DNA of 64,000 nt, from the NCBI GenBank assembly GCA_016213205.1, contig JACRAZ010000058.1, forward strand, positions 1 through 64,000, given 5' to 3'. This stretch comes from Burkholderiales bacterium (GTDB lineage: Bacteria > Pseudomonadota > Gammaproteobacteria > Burkholderiales > Burkholderiaceae_C). Of this stretch, positions 49,474 through 59,676 are shown one piece after another. The position numbers and the translations under genes were made by a program. Within the stretch, counting starts at the first letter, position 1. Every line of letters starts with the position of its first letter. Below the pieces are notes generated by a model. It had not been told where the DNA came from. It saw only the letters and a list, made by a program, of their open reading frames with translations, and did not search any database.

Positions 49474-52428
49474 ATGTCAAGAAGATTGAACGGTCTCAAC
49501 CCCACCGCGTTCGCCGTCGCCGCTGCGATGTGCGTCGTGGCCACGGTGGCCAGTGCCCAGCAGACGGTGGGCTCGATCACCGGCAAGCTGTCCAAGGGCG
49601 ATGTCGTCACCGCCACCAACAAGACCATCAACGTCAGCCGCCAGGTCACGGTCGGTGATGCGGGCGACTGGACGATTTCGTCGCTGCCGCCCGGCGAGTA
49701 CACCGTCACGGTGACCAAGGCCAACGGCACCAAGGACACGGTGCTGGTGCAGGTTTCGGCGGGCCAGGGCGCCTTCGCCTCGTTCACCGGCACCCAGCGC
49801 GTGGTCGTGACCGGCTCGGCGCTGCGCACGCTGGACGTCTCCAACCCGAACCCCAGCTTCACGCTGTCCAAGGCCGAGATCGACCGCACGCCGGTGGCCC
49901 AGAACGTCACGGCGGTCACGCTGCTGGCGCCCGGCACGCTGCAGGGCGATGGCCGGATCGGTGGCACCGCGGTGCGCTCGGGCAACCTGGCGTCGATCGG
50001 TGGCGCGTCGGTGGCCGAGAACGCGTACTACATCAACGGCTTCAACGTCACCAACATCAACAAGGGCATTGCCTTCAACGAGGTGCCCTTCGAGGCGACG
50101 GGCCAGTTCCAGCTGCTCAACGGCGGCTACGGCGCCGAGTACGGCCGTTCGCTGGGTGGCGTGATCAGCGTCACCACCAAGCGCGGCACGGACGAGTGGA
50201 AGGGTGGCGCATCCCTGAGCTACGAGCCGAAGGACCTGCGTGGTTCATCGGTGTACGCCCTGAGGTCGGCGCCTGGCATCTACACCCTGGTCGAGCGGCC
50301 GGGTGACCGCGACAAGATCGAAGGCAACTTCTACGTCGGCGGCCCGGTCATCAAGGACTCGCTCTACGTTTTTGGCCTGATCAAGGCCGCCAAGCTGAAG
50401 GAAAACGTCTACGGCGAGTTCAACCAGCAGAACTTCAACTCCGACACGCCCCAGTACATGCTGAAGGTGGACTGGAACCTCAACAAGAGCAATCTGTTCG
50501 AACTGACGGCGTTCAACGACAGGGTGACCGAAGAGGTGGCCAACTTCACCGCCCCGGCGCCCTATTCGGGCACGCGCGGCGCCTACACCGCGACGGACAA
50601 GTACACCACCGGCGGCTCGAACGTGATCGCCAAGTGGACCGGCTTCATCACCGACAACTTCACGCTGTCCGCGCTCGGCGGCGTGGGCAAGTACGCGCGC
50701 AGCAACAACATCGCGTCGTCGGGCTGCCCGGCGGTGTACGACGGTCGTCCGCCGCGTGGCACGCTGGAGTACAAGGGCTGCTGGTCTGAATCGGCGGGCA
50801 TTGCCGTCGACGACCCGAACGCGAGCGACGAGCGCAAGGCCCTGCGCGTGGACGGCGAACTGGTGCTGGGCAAGCACACGCTGAAGGCGGGCGTCGACTA
50901 CGAGAAGTACACCACGGTGGACGGCTCGATCTACTCCGGTGGCCACTACTACCGCCTGTTCACGCTGAACCCCGGCCAGTCGATTTCCGGCACGGGCTTC
51001 CGCAACAACACCAACGCCCCGATCGACTACGTGCGCGACCGTGTGTTCCGCAACGGCGGCAAGTTCGAGACGATCAACTCGGCCTGGTATGTCGAGGACA
51101 CCTGGCAGGCCACCAAGGACTTGGTGGTCAGCGCCGGCCTGCGCGGTGAATCGTTCGAGAACCTGAACGACACCGGGCAGACCTTCATCAAGGTGTCCAA
51201 CACGCTGGCGCCCCGCGCCGGCTTGGCGTGGGACCTGCGGGGTGACGGCCAGTCCAAGTTCTACAGCAACCTGGGCCGCTACTACATCCCGGTGTACTCG
51301 AACACCAACGTCCGCCTGTCGGGCGCGGAGACGTTCTACACCGATTACTGGGCCTTCACCGGCACCTTCGCCAACGACGGCACGGCCAAGCCGGGCCTCG
51401 GCGCGCAACTCGGCAACCGTGTCGTCACCAGCGATGGCGAGCCGAAGGATCCGCGCTCGGTGGTGGATACCAACCTGAAGCCGATGTACCAGGACGAGTT
51501 CATCCTGGGCTTCCAGCAGGCCTTGGGCAACCGCTGGTCGGTGGGTGCGAAGTGGACGAACCGTCAGCTGCGCAAGGGCATGGACGACGTCTGCGAAGGT
51601 GCACTGGCCGCCAAGTGGGCCCAGGCCAACGGCTACACCGCCACGCAGGCTGCGGCCATCCGCAGCGCCATCGGGGGCTGCTTCCTGTACAACCCGGGTG
51701 GCGAACTGGTGGCCAACGTCGACCTCGACGGCTCGGGCGAGCTCAAGCAGGTCAAGATCCCGGCATCGGCCATGCTGCTGCCGAAGGCCAAGCGCAAGTA
51801 CGACTCGCTGGAACTGCTGGCCGAGCGCCAGTGGGACGGCAAGTGGAGCGCGCAGGCCTCGCTGGTGATTGCCTGGAGCCGTGGCAACACGGAAGGCTAT
51901 GTCAAGTCCGACAACGGGCAGGACGACGCCGGCATCACCCAGGACTTCGACCACCCGGGCCTGATGGAAGGCGCCGAAGGCTGGCTGCCCAACGACCGCC
52001 GCTACACCCTGAAGGCCAGCGGCAGCTACGCGGTGACGGACGAGTGGCGCCTGGGTGCCAGCCTGGTGGCGCAGAGCGGCCGGCCGAAGAACTGCTTCGG
52101 CAACTACAACGGCACGATCGTCGATGATTCGCCGCTGTATGGTGCCGCATCGTTCTACTGCACCAACCTGAACCCGCGTGGCTCGCTGGGCCGCATGCCC
52201 TGGACCCGCGACCTGAGCGTGCAGCTCGTCTATTCGCCGCAGTGGGCCAAGGGCCTGACCGCCAAGCTGGACGTGCTCAACGTGTTCAATGAGCGCGGTG
52301 TGCGTGGCATGGACGAAGTCGGCGAACTCGATGCCGTGGGCAGTGTGAACCCGACCTACCAGCGTCCGACGCTCGGCAGCCTGCAGCGGCCCCGTTCGGT
52401 GCGCCTGTCGGTCGCCTACGAGTTCTAA
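49474..52428 (+). CDS. TonB-dependent outer-membrane receptor with N-terminal carboxypeptidase-regulatory-like domain (Oar-like)
   Basis: A 984-residue outer-membrane transporter. The signal peptide ends near residue 28 (ASAQ). A small Ig-like carboxypeptidase-regulatory domain at about 30-108 (SLPPGEYTVTVTKANG) precedes the plug (VVVTGSALRTLD), which has YYINGFNVTNIN and GGYGAEYGRSLGGVISVTTKRG. A beta-barrel follows and ends in Phe (VAYEF), as porin-type proteins do. There is no long N-terminal signalling domain. GAGGAG lies 5 bases before the ATG. The substrate is unknown: Oar-like receptors are linked to protein or peptide traffic, and carbohydrate or siderophore uptake is also possible. 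ExbBD encoded at 56.2-57.3 kb could energise it. Confidence 0.93.
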   Translation: MSRRLNGLNPTAFAVAAAMCVVATVASAQQTVGSITGKLSKGDVVTATNKTINVSRQVTVGDAGDWTISSLPPGEYTVTVTKANGTKDTVLVQVSAGQGAFASFTGTQRVVVTGSALRTLDVSNPNPSFTLSKAEIDRTPVAQNVTAVTLLAPGTLQGDGRIGGTAVRSGNLASIGGASVAENAYYINGFNVTNINKGIAFNEVPFEATGQFQLLNGGYGAEYGRSLGGVISVTTKRGTDEWKGGASLSYEPKDLRGSSVYALRSAPGIYTLVERPGDRDKIEGNFYVGGPVIKDSLYVFGLIKAAKLKENVYGEFNQQNFNSDTPQYMLKVDWNLNKSNLFELTAFNDRVTEEVANFTAPAPYSGTRGAYTATDKYTTGGSNVIAKWTGFITDNFTLSALGGVGKYARSNNIASSGCPAVYDGRPPRGTLEYKGCWSESAGIAVDDPNASDERKALRVDGELVLGKHTLKAGVDYEKYTTVDGSIYSGGHYYRLFTLNPGQSISGTGFRNNTNAPIDYVRDRVFRNGGKFETINSAWYVEDTWQATKDLVVSAGLRGESFENLNDTGQTFIKVSNTLAPRAGLAWDLRGDGQSKFYSNLGRYYIPVYSNTNVRLSGAETFYTDYWAFTGTFANDGTAKPGLGAQLGNRVVTSDGEPKDPRSVVDTNLKPMYQDEFILGFQQALGNRWSVGAKWTNRQLRKGMDDVCEGALAAKWAQANGYTATQAAAIRSAIGGCFLYNPGGELVANVDLDGSGELKQVKIPASAMLLPKAKRKYDSLELLAERQWDGKWSAQASLVIAWSRGNTEGYVKSDNGQDDAGITQDFDHPGLMEGAEGWLPNDRRYTLKASGSYAVTDEWRLGASLVAQSGRPKNCFGNYNGTIVDDSPLYGAASFYCTNLNPRGSLGRMPWTRDLSVQLVYSPQWAKGLTAKLDVLNVFNERGVRGMDEVGELDAVGSVNPTYQRPTLGSLQRPRSVRLSVAYEF

Positions 52429-52456
52429 GCAATCCGGAACTCGCGTCAAGAAGCAG

Positions 52457-52487
52457 AAAAGCCCGCCGGCAATGCCGGCGGGCTTTT
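52457..52487. terminator. Bidirectional rho-independent terminator
   Basis: A perfect 10-bp GC stem (GCCCGCCGGC, loop AAT) is flanked by AAAA on the left and TTTTCTT on the right. It can end the TonB receptor transcript on the plus strand and the adk-SDR transcript on the minus strand. Confidence 0.92.
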
Positions 52488-52544
52488 CTTCTTGCCGGGC
52501 CTGGATCGCGCGTGACCCGGCCCCGCGTTACCGCAGCGTCGGCC

Positions 52545-53303
52545 TCACTTCGGCGCCATGCGGATCGCGCCGTCGAGCCGGATCACCTCGCCATTGAGCA
52601 TGTCGTTGGTGACGATCTGGTGCACGAGCTTGGCGTAGTCTTCCGGCCGGCCTAGGCGGCTGGGGAAGGGCACGCTGGCGGCCAGCGCGTCCTGCACGTC
52701 CTGCGGCATCGAGAAGAGCATCGGCGTGCCGAAGATGCCTGGCGCGATGGTCATCACGCGCACGCCATTGCGTGCCAGGTCGCGGGCAATCGGCAGTGTC
52801 ATGCCGACCACGCCGCCCTTGGATGCGGCATACGCGGCCTGGCCGATCTGGCCGTCGTAGGCCGCCACGCTGGCGGTGTTGATGATCACGCCGCGTTCGC
52901 CCGTGGGCTCGGGCGAGTTCTTGCACATGGCCTCGGCCGCCAGCCGGATCATGTTGAAGGTGCCGATCAGGTTCACGCCGACCACCTTGCTGAAGGTGCC
53001 GAGCGGGTGTGCGCCGTCCTTGCCGACGGTCTTCACCGCAGGCGCAATGCCGGCGCAGTTGACCAGCCCGCACAGCTTGCCCAGGGCCAGGGCAGCGGCC
53101 ACGGCGGCCTGGGCGTCGGACTCCTGGCTGACATCGCAGCGCACGAAGCAGCCTCCCAGCTCGTCGGCCAGGGACTGGCCCTTGTCGGCCTGCAGGTCGG
53201 CGATCACGACCTTGGCGCCCTCGCGCGCGAGCATGCGGGCCGTGCCTTCGCCCAGCCCCGATGCCCCGCCGGTGACGATGAAGACCTTGCCAGCGATGTC
53301 CAT
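52545..53303 (-). CDS. Short-chain dehydrogenase, 3-hydroxyacyl-CoA dehydrogenase type II-like
   Basis: A 252-residue NAD(P)-dependent classical SDR. The cofactor motif TGGASGLG lies at 11-18, Asp36 in VVIADL favours NAD, NCAG lies at 82-85, and the catalytic Ser145, Tyr158 and Lys162 are in place (YAASK). The overall sequence resembles HSD10/3-hydroxy-2-methylacyl-CoA dehydrogenases of fatty-acid and isoleucine breakdown. The ATG at 53303 follows the adk stop by 4 bp, with GAGGG as ribosome site. It is the last gene of the exbB-to-SDR run. Confidence 0.92.
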   Translation of the reverse strand: MDIAGKVFIVTGGASGLGEGTARMLAREGAKVVIADLQADKGQSLADELGGCFVRCDVSQESDAQAAVAAALALGKLCGLVNCAGIAPAVKTVGKDGAHPLGTFSKVVGVNLIGTFNMIRLAAEAMCKNSPEPTGERGVIINTASVAAYDGQIGQAAYAASKGGVVGMTLPIARDLARNGVRVMTIAPGIFGTPMLFSMPQDVQDALAASVPFPSRLGRPEDYAKLVHQIVTNDMLNGEVIRLDGAIRMAPK

Positions 53304-53307
53304 CGGT

Positions 53308-54102
<795 letters not shown>

Positions 54103-54864
54103 TCATGCCGTGGGCGTGAACAGCGCCCGCACACGTGCCAAGTCTTCCGGCGTGTCGACGCCGGGGCCCGGGCGCTGCGAACTCACATGCACCGCGATGC
54201 GTTCGCCATGCCACAGCACGCGCAACTGCTCGAGCGCCTCGGTCAGCTCCAGCGGCGCCTGCGCGAGCGTGGGAAACCGGCGCAGGAAGCCCGCGCGGTA
54301 GCCGTACAGGCCCACGTGCCGCAAGGGCGCAGGCTGGGGCAGCCGTGCGATGCCGCCGGCGAAACCATCACGCCACCAGGCGATCGGTGCGCGTGAGAAG
54401 TAGAGCGCTCGACCCTGTGCGTCGAGCACGACCTTCACCACGTTCGGGTTGGTGAACTCGGCCAGGTCATCGATCGCGTGTGCCACGGTGCTCATCACGC
54501 AATCGGGGCGCTCGGCCAGCAGCGCGGCGCAGGCATCGACCATCGCGGGCGCGACCATCGGCTCGTCGCCCTGCACGTTGACCACGCATTCGTCGTCAGG
54601 CAGATCCAATAGCGTGCAGGCCTCGGCCAGGCGGTCGCTGCCGCTGGGATGGTCGGCCCGCGTGAGCAGCGCGTCGGTGCCGTGGGCCTGGCAGGCCGAG
54701 ACGATGGCGGGGTCGTCGGCCGCCACCACCACGCGGTGGGCGCGGCTGCGGCGGGCTGCCTGCGCCACCCGCACCACCATCGGCAGGCCGGCGATGTCGG
54801 CCAGCGGCTTGTTGGGCAGGCGCGTGCTGGCCAGTCGGGCCGGGATCAGGACGGTGAAACGCAC
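54103..54864 (-). CDS. kdsB: 3-deoxy-manno-octulosonate cytidylyltransferase (CMP-Kdo synthetase)
   Basis: Activates Kdo with CTP for lipopolysaccharide inner-core synthesis. The 253 residues are normal length. The N-terminal nucleotide motif [15 protein letters not shown], the segment [15 protein letters not shown] (metal and CMP binding) and [17 protein letters not shown] are family hallmarks. It lies 15 bp after the Trm112-like gene and, with lpxK, forms an LPS biosynthesis block. Confidence 0.97.
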   Translation of the reverse strand: MRFTVLIPARLASTRLPNKPLADIAGLPMVVRVAQAARRSRAHRVVVAADDPAIVSACQAHGTDALLTRADHPSGSDRLAEACTLLDLPDDECVVNVQGDEPMVAPAMVDACAALLAERPDCVMSTVAHAIDDLAEFTNPNVVKVVLDAQGRALYFSRAPIAWWRDGFAGGIARLPQPAPLRHVGLYGYRAGFLRRFPTLAQAPLELTEALEQLRVLWHGERIAVHVSSQRPGPGVDTPEDLARVRALFTPTA

Positions 54865-54879
54865 GGCGTGGCGCGGCGC

Positions 54880-55101
54880 TCAGGCGGCAGGCTCCGGTGC
54901 CGGCGCGCTGGCGGCATCGGGGTCGTGGCTGCGGGCCTCGGATTCCAGCATGACCGGAATGCCGTCGCGGATGGGAAAGGCCAGCCGGTCGGCCGCGCAC
55001 AGCAGTTCCACCGGGCGCGCAGCGGCATCCCGCGCGAGCGTCAGTGGCCCCTTGCACAGGGGACAGACGAGCAGTTCGATCAGTCGGTGGTCCAGGCTCA
55101 T
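54880..55101 (-). CDS. Trm112/YcaR-family small protein
   Basis: A 73-residue protein of the Trm112-like (UPF0434/YcaR) family. The N-terminus [14 protein letters not shown] and [14 protein letters not shown] are diagnostic. Only three Cys are present (two in CPLC and one at 35), so a full zinc site is uncertain. It sits between lpxK and kdsB, its usual place in proteobacteria. The ATG overlaps the lpxK stop (ATGA). The tail beyond about residue 55 is Ala/Pro-rich. Confidence 0.92.
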   Translation of the reverse strand: MSLDHRLIELLVCPLCKGPLTLARDAAARPVELLCAADRLAFPIRDGIPVMLESEARSHDPDAASAPAPEPAA

Positions 55102-56126
55102 GGCGTTGGGTGTGCCGGGGGCAGCAGGCGCTGCAACGCGGCCAGGAAGTCGGAGGGCAGGGCGAAGTCTAGCGTTGCCACCCAGACCCGGGTGCGGCCC
55201 ACGCGGCTGGGGTGCAGCTTGACCGCGTCCTTTTCGGTCACGATGACGTCGGGCGTGTCCGCCGGCCACGGCAGTTCGGCGAACGGGTGATGGTCCGGCA
55301 GCGGCATCCGCCGGATCGTCAGGCCCTGCGCCTCGAGCATGGCGAAGAAGCCTTCCGGACGGGCCAGCCCGGCAACGGCCAGCAGGGGCCGGTCGCGCAG
55401 GCGCACCACACGGCTGGTAACCGCATCCGTGGTCCACCAGTCCTGCAACGAGCAGATCATGCCCAGCCGTCGCCACCCCATGTGGCCGGGCAGCGCCGTG
55501 CTGGCCGCCCCGGCGCTGTAGAGCACCAGCGTGCGCGGGGGCAGGGCGCGGGGCAGGGGCTGCCTCAGCGGGCCGGCAGGCAGCAGCAGGCCGTTGCCGA
55601 TGCCCCGGTCGTCGAACACGATGATGTCCACGTCCCGCGCAAGGGCCAGGTGCTGCAGCCCGTCGTCGGCGATCAGCACATCCACCTCCGGGTGGACCTG
55701 GCACAACGCCCGCGCCGCGGCGATGCGTCGTCGGCCCACGGCCACCGGCACACCGGTGCGCAGGTGAATCAACAGGGGTTCGTCGCCGACCTGTGCCGCA
55801 TGGCTGCCGCGCGTGACGACGATGCCGTCATCGAGGGTGGAGCGTCCATGGCCGCGCGACACCACGCCCGGTACGCGGCCCATCTGGCGCAGGTGTTGAA
55901 CAAGCGCAATCACCACCGGCGTCTTTCCGGCGCCGCCGGCCACCAGGTTGCCGACCACGATCACCGGGCGGGGGGCAGGTTCGGCGCGCAGCCAGCGCCA
56001 CTGGTACAGGCGGCGTCGCGTGGCCACGGCCAGGCCGAACAGCCCGGCCAGCGGTTGCAGCAGGCGCATGGCCAGGCCCGGCCGCTGGCGCTGCCATTGC
56101 TGCACGAACCAGTGTTGCCAGGCCAT
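55098..56126 (-). CDS. lpxK: Tetraacyldisaccharide 4'-kinase
   Basis: Phosphorylates the 4' position of the lipid A disaccharide at the inner membrane. The 342 residues contain a membrane-associating N-terminus, the P-loop [14 protein letters not shown] near 59-72, [33 protein letters not shown] and the C-terminal VTEKDAVKL. The length is normal. It lies 29 bp after exbD and overlaps the Trm112-like gene by 4 bases. Confidence 0.96.
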   Translation of the reverse strand: MAWQHWFVQQWQRQRPGLAMRLLQPLAGLFGLAVATRRRLYQWRWLRAEPAPRPVIVVGNLVAGGAGKTPVVIALVQHLRQMGRVPGVVSRGHGRSTLDDGIVVTRGSHAAQVGDEPLLIHLRTGVPVAVGRRRIAAARALCQVHPEVDVLIADDGLQHLALARDVDIIVFDDRGIGNGLLLPAGPLRQPLPRALPPRTLVLYSAGAASTALPGHMGWRRLGMICSLQDWWTTDAVTSRVVRLRDRPLLAVAGLARPEGFFAMLEAQGLTIRRMPLPDHHPFAELPWPADTPDVIVTEKDAVKLHPSRVGRTRVWVATLDFALPSDFLAALQRLLPPAHPTP

Positions 56127-56155
56127 CGCGGCAGGCAGTGCGCCGTCGCGCCGCC

Positions 56156-56584
56156 TCAGCGCTGCCCGCCGTTCACCTGGGTGGCAAAGGTCAGGTGAGG
56201 CAGCGAGGCGCGGCGCGCGGCGTCGAGCACGTTGATGACCGACTGGTGCGCCGCCAGCGCATCGGCCGACACGATGACCACGGTGTTCGGCCCTGCCGCC
56301 GCGGTGGCCGCGGCCTGCAGCGAAGCGGCCAGCAACTCGACGCTGCGGCCTTCCAGTGGCTGACGGTTCACCTGGTAGTTGCCCTCGGCCGAGACGGACA
56401 CCAGGATCTCGCTCGGGCGCTCCTTCAGGCGCTCTGCATCGGCCACCGGCAGGGTGATCTGCAGCTCGGAGTATTTGCTGTAGGTGGTGGAAAGCATCAG
56501 GAAGATCAGCACCACCAGCAGCACGTCGATGAAGGGGATGAGGTTGATCTCCGGCTCTTCGGGGCGGCGATGGCGGAAGTTCAT
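56156..56584 (-). CDS. exbD: ExbD/TolR-family protein
   Basis: A 142-residue inner-membrane protein with one N-terminal helix (about 12-32). The helix carries the proton-path Asp in NLIPFIDVLLVVLIFLML. The rest is a periplasmic domain. With ExbB it forms the proton-driven motor that energises TonB- or Tol-linked processes. The exbB-exbD-lpxK order is widespread in betaproteobacteria. No tonB gene is visible here, so its partner is unclear. Confidence 0.94.
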   Translation of the reverse strand: MNFRHRRPEEPEINLIPFIDVLLVVLIFLMLSTTYSKYSELQITLPVADAERLKERPSEILVSVSAEGNYQVNRQPLEGRSVELLAASLQAAATAAAGPNTVVIVSADALAAHQSVINVLDAARRASLPHLTFATQVNGGQR

Positions 56585-56605
56585 GGCGCTGTGCGGGCCC
56601 GGGGC

Positions 56606-57253
56606 TCAGGCCGCGTTGGACGCAGGGGCGGTGCGCATCGTGAAGCGCATCAGGTGCGGCACCATGCGCTCGGCCGCCTGCTCCAGCGTGAGCGCGTATT
56701 CATCGACTCGGCCGCGGAAGTAGCGGTAGAACATGAGCGCCGGGATCGCGATGATCAGTCCGAACGCGGTGTTGTACAGCGCAACCGAGATGCCATGCGC
56801 CAGCAGCGCCGGGTTCGAGGCCCCCGTGGGCGCCTGCGAGCCGAAGATCTCGATCATGCCGACCACGGTACCGAACAGCCCCAGCAGGGGCGCCGCCGCC
56901 GCGATGGTGCCCAGCGTGTTCAGGTAGCGCTCGAGCTGATGCACGCTCACGCGGCCCGCGTTCTCAAAGGCCAGGCGCAAACCGGCTTCGTTCAGCCGCG
57001 GATCGGCCGCCACCGCACGCAGGCCGGTGGCCAGCACCAGGCCCAGGACCGAGTTGTCGTGCAGCTTGGCCACCACGTCGGGGGCGGGCAGGCTCTGGCG
57101 GGTGACGCTCAGCACCTCGTCCAGCAGCTTGGGCGGCGCGATGCGCCGCTCGCGCAGGCTGATCAGACGCTCGACCACCAGCGCCAGGCCGACCACGGAA
57201 CACAGAATCAAGGGCCAGATCGGCCAGCCGGCCGCTTGTATGATCGACAGCAA
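56606..57253 (-). CDS. exbB: ExbB/TolQ/MotA-family proton channel protein
   Basis: A 215-residue inner-membrane protein with three hydrophobic segments (about 10-28, 115-140, 150-175). The conserved segments NTLGTIAAAAPLLGLFGTVVGMIEIF and ALYNTAFGLIIAIPALMFYRYF are typical of ExbB. There is no Met codon near the N-terminus; I use the TTG at 57253, with GAGGA just upstream, as the start. It is the first gene of the leftward operon. Confidence 0.93.
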   Translation of the reverse strand: MLSIIQAAGWPIWPLILCSVVGLALVVERLISLRERRIAPPKLLDEVLSVTRQSLPAPDVVAKLHDNSVLGLVLATGLRAVAADPRLNEAGLRLAFENAGRVSVHQLERYLNTLGTIAAAAPLLGLFGTVVGMIEIFGSQAPTGASNPALLAHGISVALYNTAFGLIIAIPALMFYRYFRGRVDEYALTLEQAAERMVPHLMRFTMRTAPASNAA

Positions 57254-57605
57254 AGGATCCTCGTCACAGCTCGTTCAGGGCGTGTCGCCTGCGGCCAGCC
57301 AGCGCCGCGGTCAGCGCCGGATTATGGCGTGCCGGCCGGCGCAGGCCGCGAGATGGTGGCGCCCCGGACACGCCGCAACACCGGCCGACTAATTCACCGC
57401 TTCTGTGGATAAGTTTGTGGGCAAACCGGTGGGTGGCCTGCGCGAAGAACGCAGTTTCGTGGCCCCCATTGGATTGCCTCATTTTTGAGCAGCGATTTTC
57501 CCTTTCAAATCAATGGCTTGCACCAATGCGACAGTTCTGTGACGACGTTTTGCGCCGAGGCGTGTGTAACGTGGTCTTTGGGGAAATCCGCAGCGCGGAA
57601 CACCG
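57254..57605. other. 352-bp divergent intergenic region between exbB and xseA
   Basis: It must hold the promoters of both the exbB operon and xseA, but no clear -35/-10 pair stands out. The central part (about 57395-57560) is noticeably richer in A and T than the rest of the window. It contains one perfect DnaA-box-like 9-mer at 57404-57412. No open frame here looks like a gene. Confidence 0.7.
57404..57412 (-). promoter_or_regulatory. DnaA-box-like 9-mer (TTATCCACA)
   Basis: TGTGGATAA on the plus strand is the exact complement of the consensus DnaA box TTATCCACA. It lies about 150 bp upstream of exbB's start and about 190 bp before xseA. Only one perfect copy is seen, so this is not an origin; it could be a DnaA-regulated promoter site or chance. 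Confidence 0.5.
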
Positions 57606-58916
57606 GTGGTGGTACCCCAGGTGAAGGCGGAGACCTCACAGGTTCGCACCTGGCGCGTGGGCGAGCTGCTGCTGGCGGCCAGCGACGCCCTGCAAAGCCG
57701 CCTGGGCGCCGTCGCGGTGCGGGGCGAGTTGTCGGGTTTCTCGCGCGCCGCCAGTGGCCACTGCTACTTCACGCTGAAGGACGATGCCGGACAGGCGGCG
57801 CTGCTGCGGTGCGCGATGTTCCGGCGCGCCGCCGGACTGCTCGACTTCCGTCCCGCCGATGGCCAGCAGGTTGAATTGCGTGGTCGCATCTCGGTGTACG
57901 AGGCGCGCGGTGAGCTGCAGTGCGTCGTCGAATCAATGCAGCGGGTGGGCGCCGGATCACTGTACGAACAGTTCCTTCGCCTGAAGGCCAAGCTCGAGTT
58001 GGCGGGACTGTTCGACACCAGCCGCAAGCGCGAGATCGAGGCCTTTCCATCCCGCATCGGCATCGTCACCTCGCTGGGGGCGGCAGCGCTGCATGATGTG
58101 CTAAGCGCCATCGCGCGCCGGGCGCCCCAGGTGGCGGTGGTGGTGTACCCCAGCGCGGTGCAGGGCGCCGAGGCGCCGGCACAACTGGTGCGTGCCATCG
58201 AGCTCGCGGGCCAGCGGGCCGAGGTGCAAACCTTGATCGTCTGCCGCGGTGGCGGATCGCTGGAAGACCTCTGGGCCTTCAACGACGAGCAGGTGGTGCG
58301 TGCGATTGCGGCGTGCCCGATACCGGTGATCTGCGGTGTGGGGCACGAGACGGACCTGACGCTTGCCGAACTGGCCGCCGACCTGCGCGCGCCCACGCCC
58401 ACCGCGGCGGCCGAGCTGGCCGCGCCCCGGCGCGACGAAGCACTGGCACGCCTGCAGGCGCTGTCCGGCACGCTCGACCGGGCCGTGCACCGGCGCCTGG
58501 ATGGCTGGGCCCAGCGGCTGGACCTGCTGTCGCTGCAACTGGGGCGCCCGGCGCGGCTGGTGGCGCAGCAGTCGGCCCGCCTGGCGCAATGGCAGGGCCG
58601 CATGCAGCTGGCCGTGCAACATGCCGGCCAGGTGCGGCGCCTGGCGCTGGACGATCTGGGGCGCCGCCTCACCCGCGCGGCGCAGCGCTTCCTCCAGGCC
58701 CAGGCGCAGGGGTTGCGGCAGGCCGAGCTGCGCCTGCAGGCCGGCGACCCGCACCGGGTGCTGGCACGCGGTTATGCCTGGCTGACGGACGACCATGACC
58801 GCCCGGTCAGCACGGTGCGGGCGCTGCAGCGCGGGCAGCGGCTCACCGCGCAGTGGGCCGATGGCAAGGCGCAGGTCGATGTGGTGGACATCGTGCCCGG
58901 GGACGACCCGCGTTGA
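57606..58916 (+). CDS. xseA: Exodeoxyribonuclease VII large subunit
   Basis: The large subunit of a single-strand-specific exonuclease. The 436 residues show an N-terminal OB fold (VRGELSGFSRAASGHCYFTLKDD), the conserved linker LFDTSRKREIEAFPSRIGIVTS, the catalytic core CRGGGSLEDLWAFNDE and CGVGHETDLTLAELAADLRAPTPTAAAE, and a long C-terminal coiled coil. The start is uncertain: I use the GTG at 57606, and GTG codons at 57609 and 57621 are alternatives. XseB is not in the window. Confidence 0.94.
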   Translation: MVVPQVKAETSQVRTWRVGELLLAASDALQSRLGAVAVRGELSGFSRAASGHCYFTLKDDAGQAALLRCAMFRRAAGLLDFRPADGQQVELRGRISVYEARGELQCVVESMQRVGAGSLYEQFLRLKAKLELAGLFDTSRKREIEAFPSRIGIVTSLGAAALHDVLSAIARRAPQVAVVVYPSAVQGAEAPAQLVRAIELAGQRAEVQTLIVCRGGGSLEDLWAFNDEQVVRAIAACPIPVICGVGHETDLTLAELAADLRAPTPTAAAELAAPRRDEALARLQALSGTLDRAVHRRLDGWAQRLDLLSLQLGRPARLVAQQSARLAQWQGRMQLAVQHAGQVRRLALDDLGRRLTRAAQRFLQAQAQGLRQAELRLQAGDPHRVLARGYAWLTDDHDRPVSTVRALQRGQRLTAQWADGKAQVDVVDIVPGDDPR

Positions 58917-59013
58917 CTGCGCTGTAGGGTTGCCCCTGGCTGCCTACAATGCGCCCGAACGCCAACCCCGGTGCCTGTGACAGGCGCCGCCCCAGACACG
59001 AGGACGCCCACGC

Positions 59014-59598
59014 ATGTCGACCTTCACCTTGCCTGCACTGCCGTATGCCGCCGATGCCCTGGCGCCGCACATCTCGAAGGAAACCTTCGAGTTCCACCAC
59101 GCCAAGCACCATCAGGCCTACGTCACCAACCTGAACAACCTGGTGCCGGGCACCGAGTTCGCCGGCCTGTCGCTCGAAGACATCGTGCGCAAGTCCAGCG
59201 GCCCGATCTTCAACAACGCGGCCCAGGTGTGGAATCACACCTTCTTCTGGAACAGCATGAAGCCCGCTGGCGGCGGCGAGCCCAAGGGCGCGCTGGCGGC
59301 GGCCATCAATGCCAAGTGGGGCAGCTTCACCGCCTTCAAGGAGGCCTTCACCAAGAGCGCGGTGGGCAACTTCGGCTCGGGCTGGACCTGGCTCGTCAAG
59401 AAGGCCGATGGTTCGGTGGACATCGTCAACACCAGCAACGCTGCCACCCCGCTGACCACCGCCGACAAGGCCCTGCTCACGATCGATGTGTGGGAGCATG
59501 CCTACTACATCGACTACCGCAACGCGCGCCCGAAGTTCGTCGAGACCTTCCTGAACGCGCTGGCCAACTGGGACTTCGCGGAGGCGAACTTCGCCTGA
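59014..59598 (+). CDS. sodB: Superoxide dismutase [Fe]
   Basis: Dismutates superoxide in the cytoplasm. The 194 residues show the metal ligands of Fe/Mn SODs: His in [13 protein letters not shown], His in NHTFFWNSM, and Asp and His in [13 protein letters not shown]. The segments [11 protein letters not shown] and [11 protein letters not shown] point to the iron form. A TACAAT box at 58944-58949 is a likely -10, about 65 bases before the ATG. A strong hairpin follows the gene. Confidence 0.97.
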   Translation: MSTFTLPALPYAADALAPHISKETFEFHHAKHHQAYVTNLNNLVPGTEFAGLSLEDIVRKSSGPIFNNAAQVWNHTFFWNSMKPAGGGEPKGALAAAINAKWGSFTAFKEAFTKSAVGNFGSGWTWLVKKADGSVDIVNTSNAATPLTTADKALLTIDVWEHAYYIDYRNARPKFVETFLNALANWDFAEANFA

Positions 59599-59617
59599 TC
59601 GCGCAACGCGCCATGCC

Positions 59618-59644
59618 CAACGGCCGGTCGATGACCGGCCGTTG
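59618..59644 (+). terminator. Hairpin terminator after sodB
   Basis: A 12-bp perfect stem CAACGGCCGGTC with loop GAT and its complement begins 19 bp after the sodB stop and is followed by TTGCTTGT. The T content is modest, but position and stem strength support termination. Confidence 0.75.
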
Positions 59645-59676
59645 TTGCTTGTGGCGCGGCAGTAGCATAGCGGCCC

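Noticed and set aside
49470..49656. An ATG at 49470 in another frame, nearer the ribosome site of the TonB receptor gene
   Set aside because: It lies one base after GAGGAG, too close for initiation, and its frame reads an Arg-rich shadow. The frame from 49474 encodes a signal peptide and a full receptor.
57404..57412. A replication origin near the DnaA box
   Set aside because: Only one perfect box, no cluster, and no dnaA, dnaN or gyrB nearby.
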